From: Bacillus sp. S3
GTDB taxonomy: Bacteria; Bacillota; Bacilli; Bacillales; Cytobacillaceae
DNA: 64,000 nucleotides
Assembly (NCBI RefSeq): GCF_005154805.1
Contig: NZ_CP039727.1
Coordinates: forward strand, 3,159,501 to 3,223,500
Direction of reading: 5' to 3'
Shown: piece after piece, positions 50,458 through 59,236 of the stretch
How the letters are laid out: each line of letters opens with the position of its first letter
Position numbering within the stretch: the stretch's first letter is position 1
Translations under genes and position numbers: made by a program
The notes under the pieces: generated by a model
Told to the model about the DNA's origin: nothing
Database searches by the model: none
Seen by the model: only the letters and a program-made list of their open reading frames with translations

Positions 50458-51101
50458 TTTTCATATGCCCCTTCAATCCATGAAAACCATTCATGCAGGC
50501 CCTCCTGTGTTCTGGCAGAGAGTGGCAATAAGCATGATTCCGGATTAATTTCAGATAAATCTTTTCTGGCTTCTTCCACGCTAAAATCAAGGTATGGGAG
50601 TAAGTCAATTTTATTAAGTAAAACAAGTTCCGTACGCATAAACATTTGCGGGTATTTTGGAATTTTATCATTCCCTTCAGGAACACTTAACACAGCGACT
50701 TTATGCTGCTGGCCAAGGTCATATCCTGAAGGGCAGACGAGATTACCAACATTCTCGATAAAGAGAATATCGAATTCCTCAAGGTCGAATTCCCCTAATG
50801 CCGCAGCAATCATTCTGGCATCAAGATGGCAGCCTCCATGGGTATTGATTTGTACCGCTTTTGCACCCATTGCTCGAATTCTGTCAGCATCTCTTTCCGT
50901 TGCTAAATCGCCCTCAATGACAGCAATGCGATATTTCCTTGAAAGAAACCTGACCGTTTTTTCTAAAAGGGTTGTCTTTCCGGCTCCAGGAGAACTCATA
51001 AGGTTAATTACCAATGTATTTGTGTCTTGGAAAAGCTCGCGATTGAATTCTGCAGCCTTGTTGTTATTGGTTAAAACATCTGTTCTAAGTGTCACTTTCA
51101 T
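50442..51101 (-). CDS. hypB: Nickel-insertion GTPase HypB
   Basis: HypB supplies Ni to the large subunit with HypA. The P-loop is MSSPGAGKTTLLE, the metal site includes GGCHLDARM, and NKIDLLPYLDF is the G4 motif. No His-rich N-terminus is present, so it is not a nickel store. Start at 51101 by ATGA overlap with hypA. 219 residues. Confidence 0.95.
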   Translation of the reverse strand: MKVTLRTDVLTNNNKAAEFNRELFQDTNTLVINLMSSPGAGKTTLLEKTVRFLSRKYRIAVIEGDLATERDADRIRAMGAKAVQINTHGGCHLDARMIAAALGEFDLEEFDILFIENVGNLVCPSGYDLGQQHKVAVLSVPEGNDKIPKYPQMFMRTELVLLNKIDLLPYLDFSVEEARKDLSEINPESCLLPLSARTQEGLHEWFSWIEGAYEKWIAQ

Positions 51102-51457
51102 TTCCCGTTGCACCCCTCGTAAGATAAAATCTGGAATGTCTCTCCTGCCAGCACCTTTCCAGCAGGTACGTTACAGTTTGGACATCGTGCAATTTTTTGA
51201 TCGGGCCTGTACAATTCACCACAAAGGACACATTTTGCCCTTGCTTCCTCAAGATGAATCACAAGTTCGGCACTCTCAGTAAAAATGTGCAAATTTTGGT
51301 CACGGAATAGATCAAACGCCATCCGTAAAGCATCTGGCATGGCATTTGCAATCTCGCCAACAATTAATTCGACCTTTTCTATTTTTTGAATTCCATTTGC
51401 TGCAGCATTTTCTTGTACAAGCCGAAGAATATCTCCCATCAATGCCATTTCATGCAT
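51098..51457 (-). CDS. hypA: Nickel metallochaperone HypA
   Basis: HypA binds nickel through the N-terminal MHEMALM (His2), and zinc through CVLC and CPNC near residues 73-93. Start at 51457 has AAGGTGAT upstream; the longer frame falls within the preceding gene. It is 119 residues, the normal length. Ends with ATGA at hypB. Confidence 0.95.
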   Translation of the reverse strand: MHEMALMGDILRLVQENAAANGIQKIEKVELIVGEIANAMPDALRMAFDLFRDQNLHIFTESAELVIHLEEARAKCVLCGELYRPDQKIARCPNCNVPAGKVLAGETFQILSYEGCNGK

Positions 51458-51893
51458 AACCATCACCTTGTTTCTGATGCTTGTGGAATCCGATATAATA
51501 CATTTCATTCTTCTGTTTACATGGGTAAGATTTAAGCTGTAACTCACCTGAATGGGTCTTAAAATTGTATTCTTTTTGACAATTTAAACATTTTCCAGTT
51601 GAATATAGTGCGGTTAGGTTAATAATATTCGAACATATAGGACACACTCCATCAAATGCCTGCATGTTCGTTCCATTACGAGTAACTATTACGGGCTGCC
51701 CGCTAATAAACTTCATTTCAGGATTTTCGATTACCTCATATTTCTTTATGATAGGAAGCCATGTGATACCAAAAGCCCGGTCTGCCGCTGCTTCCATTTT
51801 TTCTAAATCCTCATGAAAAAAGGGCTCATAAACGGACTTTGCCGTACAGAAAAGGCTCCCAGCCATTTCCTTCAAAAACTCTCCCCGTCTCAT
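51450..51893 (-). CDS. Rieske-like protein with four Cys, hydrogenase-operon encoded, 147 aa
   Basis: The C-terminal half reads like a Rieske strand fold (GQPVIVTRNGTNMQAFDG, then VCPICSN, then GKCLNCQKEYNFKTHSGEL). The two His ligands of a Rieske cluster are both Cys (CPIC and CLNC), giving a Cys4 site for zinc or another cluster. The N-terminal ~65 residues are helical. Start at 51893 by ATGA overlap with the protease gene; the end overlaps hypA by 8 bases. I do not know a named family; a hydrogenase assembly or electron transfer role is inference. Confidence 0.6.
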   Translation of the reverse strand: MRRGEFLKEMAGSLFCTAKSVYEPFFHEDLEKMEAAADRAFGITWLPIIKKYEVIENPEMKFISGQPVIVTRNGTNMQAFDGVCPICSNIINLTALYSTGKCLNCQKEYNFKTHSGELQLKSYPCKQKNEMYYIGFHKHQKQGDGYA

Positions 51894-52378
51894 CTCAAAT
51901 TTCTCCACCGATTAACCTGTTCCACTACCACATAAGCAAGTCCTTCAAGATTCCTTTGATTGGTTTCTGTCAGTCCAATCCCTAATTGGAGTGAGCTTGG
52001 CTGCATTCCAAACATGACTATTTCCTTCGGATAGCGATCCCGCATTTTCGCTGCCATCAACACTTCTTGAAAACCAAGCTGGTGGATTGACATTTTCACT
52101 CCAAAATAGGCTGGAATTTCATCCCCCTCCAGCTTGATGATTGTACCGCCCTCCTTGCCAGCATTAATCGCATCAATAATAATAAGGTTTTCAGCATCCT
52201 CAACAGGTCCGAGCAATTTCATCCCATCTGTTAATCCTTCGATAATTTCAACATTTTCATCCTCTTTTAAAACATCCTCAAGCAAGGGTAAAAGGTGAAT
52301 GCCAACACCCTCATCAGAAAAGAGGGTGTTGCCAATACCTAAAATCGTAATTTTCTTATCTATTAGTCTATTCTTCAT
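51890..52378 (-). CDS. Hydrogenase maturation protease
   Basis: This endopeptidase removes the C-terminal tail of the large subunit after Ni insertion. GIGNTLFSDEGVGIHLL (residues 13-29) and IIDAINAGKEGG carry the metal-binding Glu/Asp; HQLGFQEVL supplies the His. Start at 52378 with GGTGA upstream, overlapping the cytochrome b stop by 11 bases. 162 residues, HupD/HyaD type. Confidence 0.92.
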   Translation of the reverse strand: MKNRLIDKKITILGIGNTLFSDEGVGIHLLPLLEDVLKEDENVEIIEGLTDGMKLLGPVEDAENLIIIDAINAGKEGGTIIKLEGDEIPAYFGVKMSIHQLGFQEVLMAAKMRDRYPKEIVMFGMQPSSLQLGIGLTETNQRNLEGLAYVVVEQVNRWRNLR

Positions 52379-53162
52379 CCTTTTCACCAACTGACTTTTT
52401 TGTAGTTGTTTTATAACCTGTGAACATGGACGATATACAGCCATTTCGATCAAGATAGTCATCACGGACGGCTAAATAAACGTGAATGACCGTAAACAAC
52501 ATAAATCCCCACGCGGCAAGATGATGCCAAGAACGAATCGAATAGCTATCACCGCCAAATAGGTATGGAATCCAGATAAATAATTTTGCCCAGAATGATT
52601 CTGGCTGCGGCTCAAAATACATATAGAATCCGGTTAACATAACAATCCATGAGCCGAGTCCGATAAATATCCAGTAACTTAACTGGGCCAACGGATTATG
52701 TCCAACATAGTGCGGTTTTTTATTTCTCAAAAACAAATAAAATTTAACAGCCTCAAATAGTTCTTTCCAAAATATCCATCTGAACGGATTCGAAGTCGCA
52801 AATTTATTTCCGACCGCAACCCAGTACAAACGAAACATAAGATTAATTACGAAGATGAAAGCCGCAAAAAAGTGAATATATCTCATCCAGCCCATTAGAT
52901 TAGAATAATAGGCTTCCTCAGGAATCCCGGCGGATGCAAATGGTTTTCCAATGTAAATTCCAGTTCCCATTAATATAAAAACGGCAATCATATTTAACCA
53001 GTGAAATATCCTTACGGGTAATTCCCAAACGTATGCTCTAACTTCATTTTTTATCTGTCTATAAACAATAGGTCTTTCAGGGTGAAACGAATTCTCGCTG
53101 TTGATCAAGGGAGTTTTAGGGAAAGGGCCAGGCGGTTTAGTCGGTAATTTTGGCGCACCCAT
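52368..53162 (-). CDS. Ni/Fe-hydrogenase b-type cytochrome subunit
   Basis: This HyaC/HupC-type quinone-reactive cytochrome b anchors the hydrogenase. At least four spans occur. Heme His candidates are RIFHWLNM, RYIHFFAAF, RSWHHLAAW and FTVIHVYLAV. A Pro-rich N-terminus precedes them. The gene begins 11 bases after the large-subunit stop. Confidence 0.93.
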   Translation of the reverse strand: MGAPKLPTKPPGPFPKTPLINSENSFHPERPIVYRQIKNEVRAYVWELPVRIFHWLNMIAVFILMGTGIYIGKPFASAGIPEEAYYSNLMGWMRYIHFFAAFIFVINLMFRLYWVAVGNKFATSNPFRWIFWKELFEAVKFYLFLRNKKPHYVGHNPLAQLSYWIFIGLGSWIVMLTGFYMYFEPQPESFWAKLFIWIPYLFGGDSYSIRSWHHLAAWGFMLFTVIHVYLAVRDDYLDRNGCISSMFTGYKTTTKKSVGEKDEE

Positions 53163-53173
53163 TGTCCCACCTC

Positions 53174-54895
53174 CTAACCTAAACGAATTTCAGTCGTTTT
53201 ATTTGTTTCCAAATCGGTTAAGTGAACGGCACAGGCTAGACACGGATCAAATGAATGAATAATCCTCATGATTTCCAGCGGCTGCTCTTTATTTAACATC
53301 GGAGTGCCTTTAAGGGCCGCTTCATAAGCACCAACTTTATTTTTGTGATCTCGTGGTGAGGCATTCCATGTTGTAGGAACAACAGCTTGATAGTTATACG
53401 TTTTTCCATCTTTAATATCAATCCAGTGACCAAGTGCGCCGCGTGGTGCTTCCATCCAGCCTACACCTTTCACACGTTCAGGCCAGGTGCCAGGTTCCCA
53501 TTTGGAACGGTCAAATGTTGTTTGGTTGCCGCTCTTCACGTTCTGTAATAATTCGTCCATGTCATCGCGTAACCAGCCCGAGATTAATACTGTTTCAAGA
53601 CCCCTAGCAACCGTACGGCCTAAAGCTGATTGCAACGCCGTAATTGGCAGGTCAAGTTTTTTCAATGTATCGTTAACAATCGTAACAATCTCTTCTTTAC
53701 CAGCAGCATAGCCGACAATCATCCTCGCAAGCGGCCCCGTTTCCATTGGATGCTCTTTCCAACGTGGAGCTTTTAGCCAGCTATACTGTTTGGCGGTATC
53801 CAATGTTTTAAACGGAGCCTTTGGACCAGTGTAATTAAGTGTCGTTTCTCCCTCAAACGGATGCTTTCCTTCGCCCCCCTGCTTTCCATCATAGGTGTAC
53901 CAGGAGTGTTCAATAAATTCCTGTACATGCTTAGGGTCTTTCAAGTCAACATCTAACACCTCATTCAAGTTGCCATTTAAGACAATTCCCCGCGGCATCC
54001 GATATAGCTTTGTATCATAAATATCACCAGTTGAGAAATCGCCATAGCATAAATAATTATTTAAGCCGCCGCCATATGTCCAGTCCTTATAAAATGATAC
54101 GATTGCGAGCAAATCCGGAATATACACTTGGGTGACAAATTCGCGCGCTTGGTCAATAATTTGTGATACATGCATTAATCTTTCTGCATGCACACCGTTA
54201 TCACTATCAATATCAAGGGGTGTGGCCATTCCTCCCACAACGTAATGCGGGTGCGGGTTTTTTCCGCCAAAAATAGTATGAATTTTGACAATTTCCTTTT
54301 GCCAATCCAATGCCTCTAAGTAATGGGCAACGGCAAGTAAGTTCACCTCTGGAGGTAGTTTGTAGGCTTTATGACCCCAATAGCCATTTGCAAAAATCCC
54401 TAACTGACCGCTTTGAACCAGTTTTTTTATTTTATTTTGCACATCAGTAAAGTATCCTGGGGATGATTTTGGCCAGCTTGAAATCGACTGCGCAAGTTTA
54501 GAGGTCTCTGCCGGATTGGCATTGATTGCACTAACTACATCCACCCAATCCAAAGCATGCAAATGGTAAAAATGAACCACATGATCATGGACAAATTGAG
54601 CTTCGTTCATAATGTCACGGATTAAATGGGCATTTCTTGGAATTTTTATTTTTAAGGCATCCTCTACTGCTCGAATCGATGTAAGTGCATGCACCGTTGT
54701 ACATACTCCGCAAATCCTTTGGACATATGCCCAGACATCCCGCGGGTCACGGTCCTGGACAATCAATTCGAGTCCGCGGACAGATGTACCTGAACTAAAT
54801 GCATCTTTAATGACTCCATTCTCATCAACATCTACTTCTACGCGAAGGTGACCTTCAATTCTTGTTATGGGATCAACTACAATACGTTCACTCAT
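53174..54895 (-). CDS. [NiFe]-hydrogenase large subunit
   Basis: The catalytic subunit splits H2 at the NiFe(CN)2CO site. Ligand Cys are in RICGVCTTVH (Cys62 and Cys65) and DPCLACAVH (Cys552, Cys555). A 15-residue tail after His558 is the maturation peptide for the protease encoded downstream. It is 573 residues, group 1-like. Start at 54895 has GAGGTG upstream and overlaps the small-subunit stop by 8 bases. Confidence 0.95.
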   Translation of the reverse strand: MSERIVVDPITRIEGHLRVEVDVDENGVIKDAFSSGTSVRGLELIVQDRDPRDVWAYVQRICGVCTTVHALTSIRAVEDALKIKIPRNAHLIRDIMNEAQFVHDHVVHFYHLHALDWVDVVSAINANPAETSKLAQSISSWPKSSPGYFTDVQNKIKKLVQSGQLGIFANGYWGHKAYKLPPEVNLLAVAHYLEALDWQKEIVKIHTIFGGKNPHPHYVVGGMATPLDIDSDNGVHAERLMHVSQIIDQAREFVTQVYIPDLLAIVSFYKDWTYGGGLNNYLCYGDFSTGDIYDTKLYRMPRGIVLNGNLNEVLDVDLKDPKHVQEFIEHSWYTYDGKQGGEGKHPFEGETTLNYTGPKAPFKTLDTAKQYSWLKAPRWKEHPMETGPLARMIVGYAAGKEEIVTIVNDTLKKLDLPITALQSALGRTVARGLETVLISGWLRDDMDELLQNVKSGNQTTFDRSKWEPGTWPERVKGVGWMEAPRGALGHWIDIKDGKTYNYQAVVPTTWNASPRDHKNKVGAYEAALKGTPMLNKEQPLEIMRIIHSFDPCLACAVHLTDLETNKTTEIRLG

Positions 54896-55967
54896 GATTT
54901 TCACCTCGTTTATCATCAATCTTTCTCTTGATAACTGTCCCTGCTGCATGAACAGCAATACCAGCTGTGGTTAAGCCGATGGTTGCCAAGCCGACAGCAT
55001 CCGGATTAATCGTTGTTTGTGTTCCAGGTATCTTAGCTCTCCTTGTATAGAACGGACCGTTATCCCAGAAATCCTTTTCAGAACAGCCAAAGCAGGGGTT
55101 TCCTGATTGAATGGGATAGCTTACCCCGCCATTCCAGCGCATCTCGGCACAGGAATTGTAGGTTGTCGGCCCTTTACAGCCCACTTTATATAGGCAATAT
55201 CCTTGTTTCGCCCCCTCATCATCAAATGATTCAACAAACAAGCCTGCATCAAAATATGCACGTCTGTTGCATTTATCGTGGATTCGATGGCGATAAAACG
55301 CTTTCGGCCGGCCGAAATGATCCAGCTCAGGTAATTTTCCAAATGTAATAATATGAGCAATTACACCCGTCATCACTTCAGCTATTGGCGGACAACCCGG
55401 AACAAGAATAGTTGGTGTATTTTTTACAAAGTTTGTGACCGGTTTAGCACCAGTTGGATTCGGATGTGCGGCTGCAATTCCACCCCATGATGAACAAGAA
55501 CCATAAGCGATAATGGCCTTGGCTCCTGCAGCCATTTCGAGGAATGTTTCCTTTGCCGATTGACCTCCGACCGTTAAGAAGGCATCATCATCAGGGATAC
55601 TTCCTTCCACCGCCAGTAAATATTCTCCTTTATAGTCTTTTAAAACTTGTTTCATGGAAGCTTCGGCCTGATGACTGGATGGTGCAGAAAGCACTTCAGA
55701 ATATTCTAATGAAATCATTTCTAGTAAGACGCTTTCTGTCTTCGGTTGTGATGACCGAATAAATGATTCGGAACATCCGGTGCAATCCTGGAATTGCAGC
55801 CATACAACTGGTATTCTTGCCTTTGTTTCCATGGCTTTAACTACCTGGTCGGACTGCGTAAACTCCAATCCTAGTGCAGCAGCTAATGCCGTACACATTT
55901 TAAGGAAGTCCCGCCGGCTAAAGCCATGGTCGATTGCGGCATCATATACTGTTTTCTGTCTCTTCAT
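54888..55967 (-). CDS. [NiFe]-hydrogenase small subunit with Tat signal
   Basis: This FeS subunit is 359 residues. The Tat motif SRRDFLKMC is near residue 17. Proximal cluster Cys start at DCTGCSES, where the position of the supernumerary Cys of O2-tolerant enzymes is Gly. HDKCNRRAYF binds the distal cluster, and GNPCFGCSEKDFW the medial. A C-terminal hydrophobic segment (GLATIGLTTAGIAVHAAGTV) anchors it. GGAGGGG lies upstream. It is the first gene of the operon. The 140 bases upstream hold a TATACT (-10-like) but no clear regulator site. Confidence 0.95.
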   Translation of the reverse strand: MKRQKTVYDAAIDHGFSRRDFLKMCTALAAALGLEFTQSDQVVKAMETKARIPVVWLQFQDCTGCSESFIRSSQPKTESVLLEMISLEYSEVLSAPSSHQAEASMKQVLKDYKGEYLLAVEGSIPDDDAFLTVGGQSAKETFLEMAAGAKAIIAYGSCSSWGGIAAAHPNPTGAKPVTNFVKNTPTILVPGCPPIAEVMTGVIAHIITFGKLPELDHFGRPKAFYRHRIHDKCNRRAYFDAGLFVESFDDEGAKQGYCLYKVGCKGPTTYNSCAEMRWNGGVSYPIQSGNPCFGCSEKDFWDNGPFYTRRAKIPGTQTTINPDAVGLATIGLTTAGIAVHAAGTVIKRKIDDKRGENHE

Positions 55968-56139
55968 CCGCTAACCCCTCCACTTATCTTTTAAAAATAT
56001 GTAATACTTGATTTCAAGAAAATTGTAGTATACATATAGGCAATTCGTCCTGAATTTTCCAAAAAGTACACAAAGAATCCTTAACTGCATTTTTACAATA
56101 TTTTCTTTTTTTATGTTGGAAACAATAATATATTCAACG

Positions 56140-56181
56140 CAAAAAGACCTTAAGAGAATGAAATCTCTTAAGGTCTTTTTA
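56140..56181. terminator. Bidirectional terminator between tatC and the hydrogenase operon
   Basis: AAAAAGACCTTAAGAGA and TCTCTTAAGGTCTTTTT form a perfect 17-bp stem. It ends tatC on the minus strand, so the hydrogenase operon has its own promoter. Confidence 0.85.
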
Positions 56182-56190
56182 TCGTAAATA

Positions 56191-56943
56191 CTATATTTCA
56201 ACAGCTTCTTCCTTCTCTTCTTCCTGTTCGGCGTCCTGCTGTTTCTTTAAACGTTTTCGATAGACAAACTTCGATAAATTGATACTTACTTCATAAAGAA
56301 GTAAAAGCGGCAAGGTAACAACAAAATCAGACATAAAATCTGGCGGTGTTATTACAACAGCAATAATAATCAAGACAAAATAGGCATATTTTCGAATTTT
56401 TGCCAGCACAAACGGATTAATAATTCCTAGTGAAGTTAAAAACATAACCACTACGGGCAGCTCGAACAGAATTCCGAATGGCAGTGTCATGTTCAAAATA
56501 AAGCTAAAATACCTTTCGGCAGTGAAGTTCGTGACAAACATATCTTGCCCAATGTTCACCAAAAAGTTTAAGACCATTGGAAAAATAGCAAAGTAGCCGA
56601 AAGCAAGGCCACTAATAAATAAAAGAAATAATGCCGGTACATATGATAGCGTTATTTTTCTTTCTATCGGTCTCAATGCGGGCTTGACAAACATCCAAAT
56701 TTGCAATGCCAGGACGGGAATCGTTCCTGCTATCGCAACAACACCTGCAAGCATGAAATAAATCCACATAATATCACTTGGTCCAAGAACGAGCAATTTT
56801 TGATTGCCGACAAACCATTTATAGATATCGTCGACATAAATAAAACCAACGATAAAAAAGGCGACAAATGCCAATGCCGAAATGATAATTCGTTTGCGCA
56901 ATTCCTCTAAATGATCAACTAAATTTAATTCTTTATCTTCCAT
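56191..56943 (-). CDS. tatC: Sec-independent (Tat) translocase TatC
   Basis: TatC recognises twin-arginine signals. Six spans, starting at LVDHLEELRKRIIISALAF (family signature). The loop ALRPIERKIT and the ITPPDFMSDF segment are also diagnostic. A charged Glu-rich tail (AEQEEEKEEAVEI) closes it. Start at 56943 with AGGGGAAG upstream. It adjoins a hydrogenase with a Tat signal, so this may be its dedicated translocase. Confidence 0.95.
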   Translation of the reverse strand: MEDKELNLVDHLEELRKRIIISALAFVAFFIVGFIYVDDIYKWFVGNQKLLVLGPSDIMWIYFMLAGVVAIAGTIPVLALQIWMFVKPALRPIERKITLSYVPALFLLFISGLAFGYFAIFPMVLNFLVNIGQDMFVTNFTAERYFSFILNMTLPFGILFELPVVVMFLTSLGIINPFVLAKIRKYAYFVLIIIAVVITPPDFMSDFVVTLPLLLLYEVSINLSKFVYRKRLKKQQDAEQEEEKEEAVEI

Positions 56944-57097
56944 ATTACTTCCCCTGCCAATTTCAAAGGTTGAAAAAGGGCACGTGAATGAAACTCCCAC
57001 TTCGTTTAATACGGCCGTTAGGAAATTAACATGTTTTCACGCATCCTTATAGTTTTAACATCGAGAAGAAAAAGGTGCAAGACGCAAATCTCACACC

Positions 57098-57292
57098 TTA
57101 TTTAGTCAAGTTTTTCTTTTCTTCTTTGATGTCTTCCATAACATCGTCCGTCAGTTCACGAGTAGACTTTTTAAATTCCTTTAATGTTTGTCCAAAAGCT
57201 TTTCCAATCTCTGGCAGCTTCTTTGGGCCAAAAATAATCAAAGCAAGAGTTAAAATTAAAATTAATCCCGGTACTCCAATATTAGAAAACAT
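57098..57292 (-). CDS. tatA: Sec-independent translocase pore subunit TatA
   Basis: This 64-residue protein has one N-terminal span ([20 protein letters not shown]), the [14 protein letters not shown] hinge with amphipathic helix, and a charged tail. AAGGGGATG lies before the start. It precedes tatC by ~155 bases. A TATAAT on the minus strand near 57340 may be its -10. Confidence 0.93.
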   Translation of the reverse strand: MFSNIGVPGLILILTLALIIFGPKKLPEIGKAFGQTLKEFKKSTRELTDDVMEDIKEEKKNLTK

Positions 57293-57510
57293 GGATTTAC
57301 ATCCCCTTTAAATGTTGTATGTTTCTACTATGATTATAGTATTGAAAAAGCCATTTGAGTAAATTATCCGCAATAATTCATAGTAATTTCACAAAATCCA
57401 AAAAAAATACCTTTAAAGTGATATTTAGCATTTTCAATCACTATAGTCAATTTAACAATTACAATGGCTTAAGTCAATGTCCAATTTGTTAATGAAATTT
57501 TTAAAATATT

Positions 57511-57539
57511 TTGACAACTAGGGGTTTTTTGCATATAAT
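57511..57539 (+). promoter_or_regulatory. Consensus sigma-A promoter
   Basis: TTGACA (57511-57516), 17 bases and TATAAT (57534-57539) are a perfect match at optimal spacing. It lies 60 bases before a small unknown gene. The rest of this 306-base gap shows nothing else beyond a weak -10 of tatA. Confidence 0.85.
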
Positions 57540-57599
57540 TTGAAGAATAGGAACATATACTATTGAATATTATAAACCTATGGATTGGATGTGATGAGG

Positions 57600-57839
57600 A
57601 TGGAATTTTCACTATGCAGTTTTGATGGAGCCCTCCCTGTTGAGGTAACAATTGATGATGACAACGGGAGATATACCATTCGTAAAAGTGACCGGAGTGG
57701 AGAGTATTTCAATAGTCCAATTGAATTAATTGCCTGGGTAAAGGCCCATTTCCATGAAGAAGAATTTTGCCATCCACATGAATTCAGAGGTATGCTTGCG
57801 AAATTGGCAGAATATGAATTAAATGGGACATATTTATAA
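57600..57839 (+). CDS. Small hypothetical protein, 79 aa
   Basis: I do not recognise it. It opens MEFSLCSFDGALPVEVTIDD and has KAHFHEEEFCHPHEFRG near its end, a stretch with three His and one Cys that could bind a metal. No membrane segment. The start could also be the ATG at 57594 or 57585; GGATGTGATG is the local ribosome-binding sequence. Its promoter is an exact sigma-A consensus, and a strong terminator follows, so it is probably well expressed. Confidence 0.6.
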   Translation: MEFSLCSFDGALPVEVTIDDDNGRYTIRKSDRSGEYFNSPIELIAWVKAHFHEEEFCHPHEFRGMLAKLAEYELNGTYL

Positions 57840-57859
57840 TGTGGCACCTAATAAGTTGC

Positions 57860-57893
57860 AAAGAAGCATCAGCAAAAGGGCTGATGCTTCTTT
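57860..57893. terminator. Bidirectional intrinsic terminator
   Basis: AAAGAAGCATCAGC and GCTGATGCTTCTTT form a 14-bp stem. It separates the small gene from the convergent dfrA. Confidence 0.85.
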
Positions 57894-57900
57894 CATTAGG

Positions 57901-58389
57901 CTATACCTTTCGTTCATATAACTTAAATTCATAATTGTAAGGGTTCTTTTCATCACGGATTCCTTTTTCAGAAGAGGATAATTCCCAATCGTCCAAAGTA
58001 AATTCCGGAAAAAAGGTATCTCCATCAAATGTTTCATAAATAAAGGTTATGTATAGACGGTCAACAAATGGAAATGTTTCATTAAAAATTTCCGCCCCGC
58101 CAATAACAAAAATTTCATCATCCTGCTTACGGCAATACTTAACAAATTCATCCACTGAGTTAAAAACAGTGCATCCCTCACATGTGTAACCAGACTGGCG
58201 GGTAATGATAATATTTTCCCTTCCTGGAAGGACGCGGCCAATTGATTCATGTGTCTTCCTTCCCATGGCAATTGGATGTCCCATTGTCACTCGTTTAAAA
58301 AACTTTAAATCCTCTGGTAAATGCCATGGCAACTGATTGTTTTTTCCGATTGCACGGTTTTCGTCCATTGCAACAATAAAGGAAATCAT
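57901..58389 (-). CDS. dfrA: Dihydrofolate reductase
   Basis: It reduces dihydrofolate with NADPH. Key blocks are [28 protein letters not shown] and [11 protein letters not shown] (parts of the fold: [16 protein letters not shown], catalytic Glu in [13 protein letters not shown] for NADPH). It is 162 residues. Its ATG overlaps the thyA TGA (ATGA at 58386-58389), as in many Bacilli, since thymidylate synthase produces dihydrofolate. Confidence 0.95.
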   Translation of the reverse strand: MISFIVAMDENRAIGKNNQLPWHLPEDLKFFKRVTMGHPIAMGRKTHESIGRVLPGRENIIITRQSGYTCEGCTVFNSVDEFVKYCRKQDDEIFVIGGAEIFNETFPFVDRLYITFIYETFDGDTFFPEFTLDDWELSSSEKGIRDEKNPYNYEFKLYERKV

Positions 58390-59189
58390 ACGCTGACCAC
58401 TCCTTTGATGTGTGGATGCGGGTCATAACCTTCTAATGTGAAATCCTCAAATTCAAATGAGAAAATGTCTTTTACATTCGGATTGATTTTTAGGATTGGC
58501 AAAGCTCGCGGCTCCCGTTCCATTTGCAGCTTTACTTGATCAAGATGGTTTTGATAAATATGAACATCTCCAAATGTATGAATAAATTCACCCGGTTTTA
58601 GATCGCACACCTGAGCAATCATTACGGTCAAAAGCGCATAAGAGGCGATATTGAACGGGACACCTAGAAATACATCCGCTGATCGTTGATAAAGCTGGCA
58701 GGAAAGCTTTCCATCGGCCACGTAAAATTGGAACATACAATGGCACGGTGGCAGCGCCATGTGATCAATTTCTGCCACATTCCAGGCATTGACTAGTAAC
58801 CTCCGCGAATTTGGGTTTGTCTTTATTTGTTCGATTAATTCGCTGATTTGATCAACTGTTTTCCCATCCGCACCTGTCCACGACCGCCATTGATGTCCAT
58901 AAACGGGACCAAGTTCACCATTTTCATCAGCCCACTCATTCCAAATACGCACTCCATTGTCCTGCAAGTACCGAACATTTGTATCACCCTTTAAAAACCA
59001 CAGCAATTCATAAATAATCGATTTTAAATGTAATTTTTTCGTTGTTACCAGAGGAAAGCCATCCTCCAAATTAAATCTCATTTGATAACCGAAGGTGCTG
59101 ATGGTACCTGTCCCGGTACGATCACCTTTTACAGTTCCATTTTTTAATACATGCTCACAAAGTTCTAAATATTGTTTCACGTTGGACAC
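58386..59189 (-). CDS. thyA: Thymidylate synthase (ThyA)
   Basis: It methylates dUMP to dTMP with methylene-THF. The active-site Cys is in [25 protein letters not shown] and YDPHPHIKG are also family blocks. 267 residues, the short ThyA form. The next gene, dfrA, overlaps it. No ribosome binding site stronger than AAGGAGT, which lies 8 bases before the ATG. Confidence 0.95.
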   Translation of the reverse strand: MSNVKQYLELCEHVLKNGTVKGDRTGTGTISTFGYQMRFNLEDGFPLVTTKKLHLKSIIYELLWFLKGDTNVRYLQDNGVRIWNEWADENGELGPVYGHQWRSWTGADGKTVDQISELIEQIKTNPNSRRLLVNAWNVAEIDHMALPPCHCMFQFYVADGKLSCQLYQRSADVFLGVPFNIASYALLTVMIAQVCDLKPGEFIHTFGDVHIYQNHLDQVKLQMEREPRALPILKINPNVKDIFSFEFEDFTLEGYDPHPHIKGVVSV

Positions 59190-59236
59190 TCCTTAACTGC
59201 CAGTCATATCATTCTATTTTAACAATCACGATGACC

